A DNA stretch of 64,000 bases from an uncultured Lachnospiraceae bacterium (GCA_910578885.1 CAJTSH010000004.1:1-64000); one strand, 5' to 3'; numbered from the stretch's first letter, positions 1-9,608 are shown. The notes: a model not told the origin generated them from the sequence alone. Numbers and translations are program-made.

Positions 1-47
1 CGGCATGACCGCCAGGGTTACAAGGTAACATCAAAAATCGCCTCCAA

Positions 48-96
48 TCAAAAAATGTACTTTTTGATCAAGGGCGCGAAGCGCCGCATTTTTTGA
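48..96. terminator. Nested inverted-repeat hairpin
   Basis: TCAAAAAATG (48-57) is the exact reverse complement of CATTTTTTGA (87-96), and between them GGCGC-GAA-GCGCC (73-85) forms a second stem. The A/T outer arms around a GC inner stem make a plausible bidirectional terminator. A reading frame is open from the window edge to a TGA at 94-96 (32 codons), but I do not recognise it; it may be chance or the tail of an upstream gene. The stretch 97-219 holds nothing else I can name. Confidence 0.5.
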
Positions 97-219
97 CTGG
101 TTTGTCAAGTGTTTTTGAGAAAAAGTGGGTGATTTTTGAAAAATAGGTTCTGAAAGCCCCATGAAATAAGGGCTGAAGATTCCGAGAAGTTATAATAACG
201 GGAAGGAGGAAGAAGTCTG

Positions 220-2370
220 ATGTCTGCTATTTTTAAACGTGAATTCAAATCTTATTTTCAATCGGTGATTGGCTGGCTGTTTTTGGCGGCAACCCTAAGT
301 ATTTTTGGACTGTATTTTTATGTGTATAATCTGGTCTACGGCTATCCGAATATTGCGAGCACGTTATCATCCGTCACATTCATCTTTTTGATTACGGTGC
401 CGGTCTTAACAATGCGTGTGCTTGCGGAGGAACAGAGGAATAAAACGGATCAGTTGATTTTGACCTCGCCAGTGTCGGTCGGAAAGATTGTGGCTGCAAA
501 GTTTCTGGCGATGGGAGCGGTGTTTACGATTGCGGTTGTGGTGATCGCAGTCACGCCGTTGATTCTTTCTGCCTTTGGAGCTGTTCCTTTCCGAGAAAAT
601 TATGTGGCGGTTTTGGGATTTTGGCTTTACGGACTGACCTGTATTGCAATCGGAATGTTTGTTTCTTCTTTGACAGAAAGTCAAGTGATTGCGGCTGTCC
701 TGACATTTGTCCTGTTATTTGTGGGATATATGATGGAGAGTATCTGCAGCCTCATTTCCACCAGTGGGAATTTTGTGACAAAGGTCTTAGGATGCTATGA
801 CTTGACCGGAAGGCTGGATAATTTCTTTTCGGGAATGTTTGACATTGCGGGAATGATTTATTACATTTCGCTGGTTCTGTTGTTTTTATTTTTGACGGTG
901 CAGTCGATTCAGAAGCGCCGTTACAGTATCAGTAAAAAGAAAATCGGTCTGGGCGTATTCAATGCGGGAATGGTTGCTTTTGGCGTTGCCCTTGCAGTGA
1001 TTTTAAATCTGGTCGCAGGAGCTTTGCCCACTACATTAACACAACTGGACGCCACTTCGAAGCAGCTCTATTCCCTTACGGAAGATACGAAGGAAATGTT
1101 AAAGGGCTTAGAGGAGGACGTAACTATTTATGTGCTGTCGGCCAAAGCATCTATGGACGAGACGGTGGCAAAAACCTTGGAGCGCTATGCGGACAGCAGC
1201 TCTCATATTACGGTGGAATATAAAGACCCGTCCCAATACCCAAGCTTCTATACACAGTATACAGATGATACGTCTATTACGAGAAATAGTCTGATCGTAG
1301 TAAGCGGAAAACGGAGCAGGGTGGTAAACTACAGCAATATATATGAAGGGAGTTATGACTATTCCTACAACTGGAGCACGACCGGCTATGACGGAGAAGG
1401 GCAGATTACCAGCGCCATACAATATGTGACAAGTGAGGATATGCCGGTTATCTATGGGCTGGAAGGACACAATGAAATCGCAGTTTCCGGAAATTTTTCT
1501 GAGGTGATTGAGAAAGCGAACATCACGTTGGAGAAGATTAACTTGCTGCAATATGATGAAATTCCGGAAGATGCGGCTGCAATTATCATCAATGGACCAA
1601 GCTCCGATTTTTCGGAGGATGATGCCGAAAAAGTCAGGGACTATTTAAAGAACGGCGGCAAGGCGTTTATCACAACCACCTATACGGATAAGGACATGAC
1701 AAATTTTAATTCGATTCTTTCAGAGTACGGCGTTACGGTCGTAGACGGCGTCGTAATGGAAGGAAACAATGAATATTATTATCAGCAGCCTTATTATCTT
1801 TTGCCGGATGTTAAATATGATTCGCTGACCAGTGCGGCAAGCGATAATTATGTCTTTGTACCAAGCGCTCAGGGACTTCAGTATCCGAAAGCTTCGGAGG
1901 AAGAGACGGAAGAAGGAACGGAGAGTACGGACAGCGGTATCACCTATACGGAGCTGTTATCCACTTCTGAGAGCGCCTATGTGAAAAAGGATGTTGCGGC
2001 ATTAGAAACACTTGAGAAGGAAGACGGGGATGTGGAAGGTCCGTTTGCTTTAGGGCTGGATGTAAAGAAAAACGTGGATGAGGAAAAAACGACAGAGCTT
2101 GTTGTCTATTCCTGTACCGGGATGTTCGCAGACAATGCAGACCAGATCGTATCGGGCAACAACAGTAATCTGTTTTCAGGTGCAATAACGGGACTGGTAG
2201 ATGATACCGGAGAGGGCACGACAGTCATTCCGGTAAAGGAATATGACAGTTCTACGCTTACCGTATCGGCAGCGGTGATGCTGGCCGGAGCAGCGCTTGG
2301 AATTATTGTGGTTCCGGTTCTGCTGCTGATTGTCGGTATTGTAATCTGGGCAAGAAGGAGAAAGAGATAA
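220..2370 (+). CDS. ABC transporter permease fused to GldG-like auxiliary domain
   Basis: 716 residues. The N-terminal ~240 residues contain about six hydrophobic segments and resemble the ABC-2/GldF permease. They are followed by another membrane segment (~247-268), a long extracytoplasmic GldG-like region (about 270-680) and a last transmembrane helix with a basic end (about 685-716). In the family such proteins pair with a GldA-type ATPase to form an exporter of unknown substrate linked to gliding or envelope functions; the ATPase gene would lie upstream of this window. The start is supported by GGAAGGAGG at 201-209. The stop overlaps the ATG of the DUF4340 gene by one base (TAATG), so the two are translationally coupled. 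The substrate cannot be inferred. Confidence 0.85.
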   Translation: MSAIFKREFKSYFQSVIGWLFLAATLSIFGLYFYVYNLVYGYPNIASTLSSVTFIFLITVPVLTMRVLAEEQRNKTDQLILTSPVSVGKIVAAKFLAMGAVFTIAVVVIAVTPLILSAFGAVPFRENYVAVLGFWLYGLTCIAIGMFVSSLTESQVIAAVLTFVLLFVGYMMESICSLISTSGNFVTKVLGCYDLTGRLDNFFSGMFDIAGMIYYISLVLLFLFLTVQSIQKRRYSISKKKIGLGVFNAGMVAFGVALAVILNLVAGALPTTLTQLDATSKQLYSLTEDTKEMLKGLEEDVTIYVLSAKASMDETVAKTLERYADSSSHITVEYKDPSQYPSFYTQYTDDTSITRNSLIVVSGKRSRVVNYSNIYEGSYDYSYNWSTTGYDGEGQITSAIQYVTSEDMPVIYGLEGHNEIAVSGNFSEVIEKANITLEKINLLQYDEIPEDAAAIIINGPSSDFSEDDAEKVRDYLKNGGKAFITTTYTDKDMTNFNSILSEYGVTVVDGVVMEGNNEYYYQQPYYLLPDVKYDSLTSAASDNYVFVPSAQGLQYPKASEEETEEGTESTDSGITYTELLSTSESAYVKKDVAALETLEKEDGDVEGPFALGLDVKKNVDEEKTTELVVYSCTGMFADNADQIVSGNNSNLFSGAITGLVDDTGEGTTVIPVKEYDSSTLTVSAAVMLAGAALGIIVVPVLLLIVGIVIWARRRKR

Positions 2371-2954
2371 TGCAGAGACAGAAAAAACAGTTTTTGATTA
2401 TGGTTATTCTGCTTGTAATCGGTATTTTCGCTTATCTGGGAGTCCGATTTTACAATGGGAAGCAGGAGGAGAAAAAGGCAGCAGAAGAAGAGCAGAGTAA
2501 GACCTTGGTGACGGATTTCAAAAGTGATGATATTACATCATTTTCCTATCAGTATGAAGGAGAACTGTTGGAATTTGTGAAAGAAGACGGAACCTGGTAT
2601 TACAAAGGAGACCGCAGTATTGCAATGGATCAGGATCAGATTTCATCCCTGCTGGATTCTGTAGCTAGGCTGAATGCAGAGACAAAAGTGAGTGATTATG
2701 AAACGCTTGCGGATTATGGTCTGGATAAGCCCCAAAATATAATTGTATTGACCGCACAAGCGAGCGCTACGACATTGCTGCTGGGAAATAAAAATGAGAT
2801 GTTGAGTCAGTATTATGTGAAAACGGAGGCGGAACCTGATGTCTATCTGATATCAATTTCTTTGGCTGACGTTTTTGGGAAGAGTGTCAGCGATTTGACA
2901 AAAGCAGAAGAGAATACGGAGAAAGTGCGGGAAACAGAGGATAGCAGGGAATAA
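2370..2954 (+). CDS. DUF4340 domain protein, membrane anchored
   Basis: 194 residues. An N-terminal signal-anchor helix (about residues 8-25) is followed by a charged linker and an extracytoplasmic DUF4340-like domain with the ITSFSYQYEGELLEF and DYGLDKP motifs typical of the family. DUF4340 proteins usually sit beside GldF/GldG-like ABC exporters, as here, where the start codon overlaps the previous stop. It is probably an accessory subunit of that exporter on the outside of the membrane. It is shorter than many DUF4340 proteins (300 or more residues), so it carries one domain copy. A strong terminator follows at once, ending the operon. Confidence 0.8.
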   Translation: MQRQKKQFLIMVILLVIGIFAYLGVRFYNGKQEEKKAAEEEQSKTLVTDFKSDDITSFSYQYEGELLEFVKEDGTWYYKGDRSIAMDQDQISSLLDSVARLNAETKVSDYETLADYGLDKPQNIIVLTAQASATTLLLGNKNEMLSQYYVKTEAEPDVYLISISLADVFGKSVSDLTKAEENTEKVRETEDSRE

Positions 2955-2958
2955 TCTG

Positions 2959-2996
2959 GAAAAGGTCTACAGTGTAGAAGCTGCAGACCTTTTTTG
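2959..2996 (+). terminator. Rho-independent terminator
   Basis: AAAGGTCT (2961-2968) pairs with AGACCTTT (2985-2992), and the transcript continues into T residues. It ends the ABC/DUF4340 operon. Its 5' arm and start of loop (AAAGGTCTACAGTG) are identical to those of the terminator at 9486, so the two are copies of one sequence. Confidence 0.85.
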
Positions 2997-3047
2997 CCAT
3001 TATGAGAAGGGATTTGCTGTGAAATGAAATTCTAACCTTTCGGCTAG

Positions 3048-3076
3048 TTTACTTTCCCATTTCAGTTCGTTACAAT
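3048..3076 (+). promoter_or_regulatory. Candidate promoter of the LuxR-type regulator
   Basis: TTTACT (3048-3053), 17-bp spacer, TACAAT (3071-3076). It lies about 80 bp upstream of the start codon and just after the terminator of the preceding operon. Confidence 0.5.
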
Positions 3077-3153
3077 GTTATGAGCATCAGGAACGAAGAA
3101 TATTTTCAATAGATTTTTTTGAGACGCCGGATTTTGGAAAAAAGGAGAAATTC

Positions 3154-5586
3154 ATGTCAGAGAAAAAAATAAATAAGCTTGCTGCGGATGAACATTATGT
3201 GCGTTCGCAAGCCTCATGGGAGCAGATGAAAGCAGCGAAAAATATCAGTCAGACTGTATACATCTTTGGTGTGACGGGAACGGGCAAGACCTCCTTTGCG
3301 GCGGACTTCCTTGCCAGAAAGAGTTATCACTATTTTTCTGTGTCCGATACCGGAATTGATGAGATTGCTGCAATGGTTCCACCAAAAGCGGACTCACAGA
3401 TGATTTTTGTGATTGATGATCTGCATTTACTGGAAACGCAGGAGGATAGAGCCGCTTGCGAACGGCTGCTTGAAGAACTGAGCGGCAGAAAGGATGTGTG
3501 GCTGATACTGATTTCAAGGGCTCCGGTGCCGAAATGGATGAAATCTGTTTATGTCCGGCATATTTTTGTGACAATCGGGGAAGAACAGTTATTTCTGACA
3601 GAGAAGGAACAGGAAAAATATCTGGAAAGATGGGAATTGTTTCCGACAGAAGCTGCGTGCAAAAGAATACGGGAGCTAAGTTATGGGCATCCGCTGTATC
3701 TTCGGATTGTATCCATGAGGCTTAAGGAAATTCCAGAGATGAAAGCAGCAGAGGACAGGGAAGGGGCGGAACTTTGTGCCATTGAGGAATCCAGAGAGGA
3801 TATGTGGGATTATCTGGAAGCCCATGTGTATGACCAGTGGAGCGTGGAATTGCAGGAATTTCTGGAAGCAGTATCGATTGTGGAGCAGTTTGATTTGCAG
3901 ATGGCACAGCAGATTACAAAGAAAAAAGATGCGGGAAGGCTGATTGGGCAGGCGCAGGAAGCGGGAAACTTTCTGATAGAACAAAGGGAAGGGGAACGGA
4001 GCGTTTATGAGCAGAGAGTCCCCATGAAATATTCCATGCGCAGGAGACTTTCAGAGAAATATTCCAAGGATTATATTGATGAGCTGTATTATAGTGCTGG
4101 AAACGGTTATGAGATGGAAGGAAATGTGATGGAAGCGCTTCGGATGTACGAAATGTGCCGTAATGAAGAGGGGATTTCCAGAATATTAGTTGAGAATATG
4201 AGAAAAAATCCGGCATCGGGAGATTATTTTGAACTGAAACATTACTATCTCGCACTTCCGGAGAAAAAGATAAAGAAAAGCGTGGAATTGATGGCAGGCA
4301 TGAGTATGCTGCAGTCCATACTTCTAAATGAAGAAGAAAGTGAACGCTGGTATCAGGAGCTTTCCGCCTGTGCAAAAGAGGCGACAGGAGGCAGGAAAAG
4401 AGCAGCGGAAGCCAGACTTTTATATCTGGATATTGGGCTGCCCCACAGGGGAATTATCCGAATCGTAGATTTGTTCAAGCGGGCTGGGATACTTTTAGCG
4501 GAAAGAAAGACAATTCTGCCGGAGTTCTCTGTTACCAGCAATCTGCCGTCTATGATGAACGGAGGAAAAGATTTCTGCGAATGGAGCAGGAAGGATAGGG
4601 AAATGGCAAAGACAATGGGGAAAATTGTGCCATTTGTACTGGGAAAATATGGAAAAGGTCTGGTAAATATTGCTCTGGCAGAAAGTTTTTTTGAAAAAGG
4701 CGGGGATGATTACGAGGTGGCGTCTCTTGCAGGCAGAGGAAGGATGCAGGCGGAAAGCGGCGGAAAAGCAGAGCAGGTTTTTGTGGCGGTCGGAATTCTG
4801 ACACAGTTGTCCATTCTAAATAACCGGATGGAGGACGCTGTGGATATGCTGGAGAGCTTCCGGCAGATAGCGGTACAGGAAGCGCCAAAGCTCCTTCCGA
4901 ATATTCGTGCGATGTCGGTAAGGATGGGCTTATACACAGGAAAGATCAGTGAAGCATATCGGTGGATGAACGAAGCGCTGGATGAGGATGTAGAATTTAA
5001 TACATTGGAACGGTATCGTTATCTGACTAAAGTACGTGTGTATCTGACAGCCGGGCGAAAAGAAAAGGCGCTTCTGCTTCTGGATAAGATGCGTTTCTAT
5101 GCAGAAAAAATGCACAGGACTTATATAGCGATAGAAGTGATGATACTGCTGGCTATTGCCATGTACCGCATGGGAAAAGACGGCTGGCAGGATACTTTGC
5201 AGGAAGCGGTGAAGAAGGCGGAAGATTATCATTTCGTGCGGATTCTTACAAGGGAGGGAGCGGCGCTGTGGGAGCTTTTGAAAAACGGAACGGTTACATG
5301 GCAGGATCCGTCATTTAAAAAACAGGTCATGGAAGAATGTGAACATATGGCGGGTTTTTATCCGGCTTATTTAAAGGAAAAGCAGGCGGGGAATGTACTC
5401 CTGACCGACAAGGCGCTGAAAGTCCTGCGGCTGCAGGCGGAAGGCATGTCTGTGGAAGAAATTGCCGGACAGCTTGGTCTGTCTAAAGCGGGAGTGAAAT
5501 ATTATAATCAGGAAACTTACAAAAAGTTAGGGGTAAACAATAAGGCTGCTGCTGTGACAGAAGCGAGAAACCGAAGGCTGTTATAA
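3154..5586 (+). CDS. MalT/LuxR-family ATP-dependent transcriptional regulator
   Basis: 810 residues. The N-terminal STAND-type ATPase has a Walker A GVTGTGKTS (about 39-47) and a Walker B-like MIFVIDDLHLL (about 83-93). The long helical middle (about 300-720) looks like the TPR-type sensor arm of MalT-like proteins. The C-terminus is a LuxR/GerE helix-turn-helix (about 745-805) containing LTDKALKVLRLQAEGMS and IAGQLGLSKAGVKYY. Such proteins oligomerise on binding ATP plus an inducer and activate nearby promoters. The start has AAAGGAG upstream. The next gene in the same direction encodes a secreted LRR protein, so that is the likeliest target (inference). The inducer is unknown. Confidence 0.85.
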   Translation: MSEKKINKLAADEHYVRSQASWEQMKAAKNISQTVYIFGVTGTGKTSFAADFLARKSYHYFSVSDTGIDEIAAMVPPKADSQMIFVIDDLHLLETQEDRAACERLLEELSGRKDVWLILISRAPVPKWMKSVYVRHIFVTIGEEQLFLTEKEQEKYLERWELFPTEAACKRIRELSYGHPLYLRIVSMRLKEIPEMKAAEDREGAELCAIEESREDMWDYLEAHVYDQWSVELQEFLEAVSIVEQFDLQMAQQITKKKDAGRLIGQAQEAGNFLIEQREGERSVYEQRVPMKYSMRRRLSEKYSKDYIDELYYSAGNGYEMEGNVMEALRMYEMCRNEEGISRILVENMRKNPASGDYFELKHYYLALPEKKIKKSVELMAGMSMLQSILLNEEESERWYQELSACAKEATGGRKRAAEARLLYLDIGLPHRGIIRIVDLFKRAGILLAERKTILPEFSVTSNLPSMMNGGKDFCEWSRKDREMAKTMGKIVPFVLGKYGKGLVNIALAESFFEKGGDDYEVASLAGRGRMQAESGGKAEQVFVAVGILTQLSILNNRMEDAVDMLESFRQIAVQEAPKLLPNIRAMSVRMGLYTGKISEAYRWMNEALDEDVEFNTLERYRYLTKVRVYLTAGRKEKALLLLDKMRFYAEKMHRTYIAIEVMILLAIAMYRMGKDGWQDTLQEAVKKAEDYHFVRILTREGAALWELLKNGTVTWQDPSFKKQVMEECEHMAGFYPAYLKEKQAGNVLLTDKALKVLRLQAEGMSVEEIAGQLGLSKAGVKYYNQETYKKLGVNNKAAAVTEARNRRLL

Positions 5587-5703
5587 TGAAATGTTTTTCT
5601 GAACAGGAGGAAAACGTTTTGAAAGAAAAGCCGGAAGGCTTTCCTATAAAAATTTTAAGATGGGGCTTTTCACAAAGCTCACAGAAACGGAGGTATTACA
5701 TTC

Positions 5704-8700
5704 ATGAAAAAAGAAAATTTAAAGAGAGGGCAAGGCATTCTGCTTTCAGAAGGCGGCATATGCGTCAGAAAGTTCATTGCTTTTTTGCTGGCGTTTTGTA
5801 TGTTGACGTCAAATCTGCCGTATGGGATGATGCAGGAGGTGTATGCGGCAGATGGAATGCTTACAGAAAGCGTGAACTTAGAGGGTGTTGTCTATAAGGA
5901 AATTGAGCCGGGAAAGATGCAGCTTGTGGAATGGCAGAAAGAGATTGCATGGCAGGAAAAGATTGAGATTCCGGAGACAGTTACATATGATGGTAAAGAA
6001 TATACGGTAGTTTCAATCGGGGACAATGCATTTTATAATAATGAGGCAAAGCAGTATATTGCAGAAGTTGTTTTTCCGGACACAATCGAAAGCATTGGGA
6101 CAAATGCCTTTAATTACTGCACTAAAATTAATTCATTGGAATTGCCGCCGAATTTAAAAGAAATTGGGAATGCAGCCTTTATGTGGTGTATAGGCATAAG
6201 CGGGGAATTGAAGATCCCGGAATCTGTCTTACAGATTGGAAATGAAGCTTTCCGTTACAATACGGAAATAACCGGTGTGAATATATCAAATCCAGATACT
6301 GTTTATGGGTACAGTGTATTTGCGGACGATACAAAAATTACCAGCATAAAGCTGCCGGAAGGGATGCTTTCTCTTGGAGGAGAGAGGTTTCTTTCAAGAT
6401 GCAAAGGCCTTGAGCAGATTGAGCTGCCGGAGAGTATTGCATCCATACCGCCAGCGGCATTGAGTTTCTGCACCAATTTGACGGAGATTCAGATTCCGTC
6501 TTCCGTAAAGACGATTGGTTATTCAGCATTTTATGGATGTACCGGATTAAAGGAGGTTGTAATACCAGACGGAGTAGAGGAAATACCTTCTCAGACATTC
6601 TGCAACTGCAGCGAGGAATTGACCGTAACGTTTCCGGACAGTGTGACGTCTGTCCACGACTGGACATTTTGGAATGAAAGCGCTGGTCGTGAGAAATACA
6701 GCAAGTCGATTACCGTGAAATGTACCAGCAGGGAGGTTGCAGCTCTTGTGGCAGGCATTGGACATCAAAAAATAGAGTTGAACGGAGAGGCCTATCAACT
6801 GCTGAAATTTGAAACGGATAAATTTTCATTTACAATTACGGATAGTGAAAATAAATATGTACAATTAAATAAATGGAAAGGAGCGCAGCCGTCAGGAGAA
6901 GTTGTTATTCCGGAGACGGTAGAGTGGGAAGGAAATACTTATACCGTTAAAACAATCGGAACAAACGCATTTTCCACATGTTCTAAAATAACAAAAATTA
7001 CACTTCCGGAAACAATTACCGGTATTGGGAAAAATGCTTTTATGAGCTGCACGGGACTTGAATCCATCAATCTGCCTGACGGTCTTACACGTATTGAACA
7101 ATGGGCGTTCTGCGCCTGCCATAAATTAAAAGATGTGACGTTTCCTTCAAAGCTGACTTATATTGGAGGTCTTGCATTTCAGGAATGCACAAGTTTGCAG
7201 ACCGTTGACATTCCGGGAAGCTGTAACCTGATTGATACCTCTGCATTTTGGGATTGTACGGGGATTACAAATATAACGCTGCATGAAGGACTTGTGGAAA
7301 TTGGCAGCAATGCATTCAGCGGCTGCAGCGGTATCACGGAAATACGATTGCCGGATTCTGTACGGAGAATCGGCGCTTATGCGTTTAATGGCTGTACAGA
7401 GCTTGAAAAAATTACGTTAAATCAGGGACTGGAAGAGATTGGTTTGGGGATTTTTAAAGAGTGTGACAAATTAACAGGAACCATGGTTCTTCCGGATTCC
7501 GTCACAACAATCCGGCAGGATGCATTTGCAGACAGCAGTCTGTCAGGCATTCATGTAGGCAGCGGGCTGACAATCTTGGAAAGCGGGGCTTTTCCAGATG
7601 CCATCCGGTTAACGACCAATAGTCCGGAAGTATGGAAACTGCTTTCTAAAAATACAAATCGTGAGAATGCGCCTGTGTTTGTGTGGGATGGAACGTGTGA
7701 TGTTCCTGCGGGAATGCATGCATATGTGGAGGGCAGTGCTGTCATTACAGGCAGTACAGTGATTGAAGAAGGGGCTGTTGTAACAATTATGCCAAAAGCA
7801 TCTTTAACGGTAGACGGCGCGCTTACGAATAACGGTACGCTCGAAGGAGCGGGAGCATTAACGGTAAATGGTACGCTTATGAATAACGGTACAGTGGAAG
7901 TACAGGGAACATTTACAGTAAATGGCATCATTACCGGAACCGGAACTTTGGGAGAGGGAATGCAGATGACAGTTCTTCTGACAAAAGATATGGTGGCGGA
8001 TGTGGATGACGCTGTTTACAGTGCGGCGCCGATTGTACCGGAGCCGGAAGTCTCTGTAACGCTAGGCGGGAGAAAAATCGTATTTGAAAAAGGCGTTGAT
8101 TTTACATATAGTTATGCGAACAACACAAATCCCGGTACGGCGGACATTACGATTACGCCGAAGGCGGAAGGAAAACTTGCGGGAGAAGCCGTAACAGCGC
8201 ACTTTGCGATTCGGAAGGCTGTCCAGACAGTTCCCTCGGCATGTAATCTGATATTTACGGAAAACGAAGACAATCAGACATTTACTGCAGCGATAGAAAA
8301 AACAGAGGGAGCGGAATACAGCTTTGACGGTGAAACATGGACAGATGCAAATACAAAAACCAACTGCCAGCCGAACACGGAATATACGGCATATATCCGA
8401 ATGAAAGAAACAGATACGCATTCTGCAAGCGATGCTGTGCAGAAAACGCAAAAGACGCCGAAATTGAGCCGGAAAGCGCCGACAGAATGTAAACTGACCT
8501 TTACGGAAAATGAAGACAAACAGACATTTACCGCAGCGATAGAAAGAACAGAGGGAGCGGAATACAGCTTTGACGGGAAAACATGGACAGATGCAAATAC
8601 AAAAGCAGACTGCCAGCCGAATACGGAATATACGGCATATATCCGAATGAAAGAAACAGATACACATTCCGCCAGCGCTGCTGTGCAGAAAACATTGAAA

Positions 8701-9354
8701 GCTCCGGGATTGCAGGGGAATGCAGGAGATACAGGGAATGCAGGAGATACAGGGAACGCAGGAGATACAGGGAACGCAGGAGGAGCAGGAAAACCGGACG
8801 CAGAAGATAAGAAGCTGTCAGCTCCGCAAATCTCAAAGCTAAAATCCACAGCCGGAAAGAAAGGCGTATCCGTACAGGTGACGGTAAAACCTGTTGCAGG
8901 CGCAGACCGCTATGAGATATACCGTACAGTCGGAAAGAAAACGAAGCTTATCAAGACGACGGCGTCAGGAAAAACTCAGATTCAGGATGAAAAGCCTGTG
9001 CAGAGTGCAAAATACTATGCAGTAGCAGTATCAAAAGACGGCAGTAAAAGTGCGGCAGGGAAAGCAAAATCAATCAAGCTTTCCAAAGGAACGAAGATAA
9101 AGAAAGTGTCTTCCACATCCAAGGGAATAAAAATTACATGGAAAAAGGGAAAGAATGTAAAAAAATACGTGCTTTACCGTTCGCATAAGAAAAATTCGGG
9201 CTATGTAAGGATTAAAACGCTTGGAAAGAAAAATTTAAGTTATGTGGATAAGAAAGCAAAGAAAGGCAGGAAATATTATTATAAAGTAGTTGTTCTCACA
9301 ACGTCTAAGCCGAGCTTAATGAGTGCGGCGTCCAAACGTGTGAAACGCAAGTAG
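5704..9354 (+). CDS. Large secreted BspA-type leucine-rich repeat surface protein
   Basis: 1216 residues. The start is set by ACGGAGG (5687-5693). An extended signal peptide (hydrophobic about 22-37) ends near VYAADG. Residues ~60-320 and ~390-640 hold many BspA/LRR_5 repeats (IGxNAFxxCxxLxxIxLP). Next come a short repeat region based on NNGTL, an MBG-like domain, two near-identical ~80-residue modules (DNA about 8227-8460 and 8476-8700), a GNAGDT linker repeated in tandem, and two Lys-rich fibronectin-like modules ending in KRVKRK. There is no LPxTG motif; the basic tail may bind wall polymers. Family members are adhesins or host-interaction proteins in gut anaerobes. No separate promoter was seen; it may be co-transcribed with or activated by the LuxR-type regulator upstream. 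Confidence 0.85.
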   Translation: MKKENLKRGQGILLSEGGICVRKFIAFLLAFCMLTSNLPYGMMQEVYAADGMLTESVNLEGVVYKEIEPGKMQLVEWQKEIAWQEKIEIPETVTYDGKEYTVVSIGDNAFYNNEAKQYIAEVVFPDTIESIGTNAFNYCTKINSLELPPNLKEIGNAAFMWCIGISGELKIPESVLQIGNEAFRYNTEITGVNISNPDTVYGYSVFADDTKITSIKLPEGMLSLGGERFLSRCKGLEQIELPESIASIPPAALSFCTNLTEIQIPSSVKTIGYSAFYGCTGLKEVVIPDGVEEIPSQTFCNCSEELTVTFPDSVTSVHDWTFWNESAGREKYSKSITVKCTSREVAALVAGIGHQKIELNGEAYQLLKFETDKFSFTITDSENKYVQLNKWKGAQPSGEVVIPETVEWEGNTYTVKTIGTNAFSTCSKITKITLPETITGIGKNAFMSCTGLESINLPDGLTRIEQWAFCACHKLKDVTFPSKLTYIGGLAFQECTSLQTVDIPGSCNLIDTSAFWDCTGITNITLHEGLVEIGSNAFSGCSGITEIRLPDSVRRIGAYAFNGCTELEKITLNQGLEEIGLGIFKECDKLTGTMVLPDSVTTIRQDAFADSSLSGIHVGSGLTILESGAFPDAIRLTTNSPEVWKLLSKNTNRENAPVFVWDGTCDVPAGMHAYVEGSAVITGSTVIEEGAVVTIMPKASLTVDGALTNNGTLEGAGALTVNGTLMNNGTVEVQGTFTVNGIITGTGTLGEGMQMTVLLTKDMVADVDDAVYSAAPIVPEPEVSVTLGGRKIVFEKGVDFTYSYANNTNPGTADITITPKAEGKLAGEAVTAHFAIRKAVQTVPSACNLIFTENEDNQTFTAAIEKTEGAEYSFDGETWTDANTKTNCQPNTEYTAYIRMKETDTHSASDAVQKTQKTPKLSRKAPTECKLTFTENEDKQTFTAAIERTEGAEYSFDGKTWTDANTKADCQPNTEYTAYIRMKETDTHSASAAVQKTLKAPGLQGNAGDTGNAGDTGNAGDTGNAGGAGKPDAEDKKLSAPQISKLKSTAGKKGVSVQVTVKPVAGADRYEIYRTVGKKTKLIKTTASGKTQIQDEKPVQSAKYYAVAVSKDGSKSAAGKAKSIKLSKGTKIKKVSSTSKGIKITWKKGKNVKKYVLYRSHKKNSGYVRIKTLGKKNLSYVDKKAKKGRKYYYKVVVLTTSKPSLMSAASKRVKRK
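8227..8700 (+). repeat. Tandem ~245-bp direct duplication inside the LRR protein gene
   Basis: Two adjacent in-frame units encode nearly the same ~80 residues, each with NEDxQTFTAAIE, EGAEYSFDG, TWTDANTK and QPNTEYTAYIRMKETDTH. The few differences are scattered, which suggests recent duplication of a surface module. Confidence 0.85.
8710..8790 (+). repeat. 18-bp tandem repeats encoding (GNAGDT)n
   Basis: About four copies of an 18-bp unit encode GNAGDT, a Gly-rich collagen-like linker between the duplicated module and the C-terminal domains. Such tracts are prone to slippage and could vary in length between strains. Confidence 0.85.
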
Positions 9355-9439
9355 GCGAATATCCCGCAGTAAACGCTTGAGAGAGGTCATTGAAGAATAA
9401 TCTGACAATTCGCAGAAGTGAAAAACTATAAATAGAACA

Positions 9440-9468
9440 TTGACCCGTAAAGCAATATTTGGTATAAT
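9440..9468 (+). promoter_or_regulatory. Strong promoter upstream of the chemoreceptor
   Basis: TTGACC (9440-9445), 17-bp spacer, TATAAT (9463-9468). It precedes a terminator hairpin by only ~15 bp, so transcripts begun here meet a terminator before reaching the gene at 9609. Confidence 0.65.
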
Positions 9469-9483
9469 AAATTCATACAGGCA

Positions 9484-9519
9484 GAAAGGTCTACAGTGCA
9501 TAAGCCGTAGACCTTTTTC
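9484..9519 (+). terminator. Rho-independent terminator or attenuator
   Basis: AAAGGTCTAC (9485-9494) pairs with GTAGACCTTT (9507-9516), followed by T residues. It shares the first 14 bases with the terminator at 2961. It may end readthrough from the LRR gene, or act as an attenuator for the promoter at 9440-9468. Confidence 0.8.
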
Positions 9520-9608
9520 TGTTATAGAACCGCTTTTCTGAATTAAAGTGTGAAAATATCGGGTTACTATGGCGCCATAGGATTGAAGTGAAGATGGGGG
9601 ATTATTAA

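Noticed and set aside
5586..5897. 103-codon frame starting in the stop of the LuxR-type gene
   Set aside because: It overlaps the signal-peptide part of the strong LRR gene in another frame and has a very basic, unnatural composition. A good ribosome-binding site near 5605 (CAGGAGG) does precede an inner TTG, so a short leader cannot be wholly excluded.
8710..8790. CRISPR-like short repeats
   Set aside because: The repeats have no spacers and are in frame, coding for GNAGDT.
8062..8849. Overlapping minus-strand frames with repeated sequence opposite the LRR gene
   Set aside because: Their repeats simply reflect the duplicated coding modules on the plus strand.
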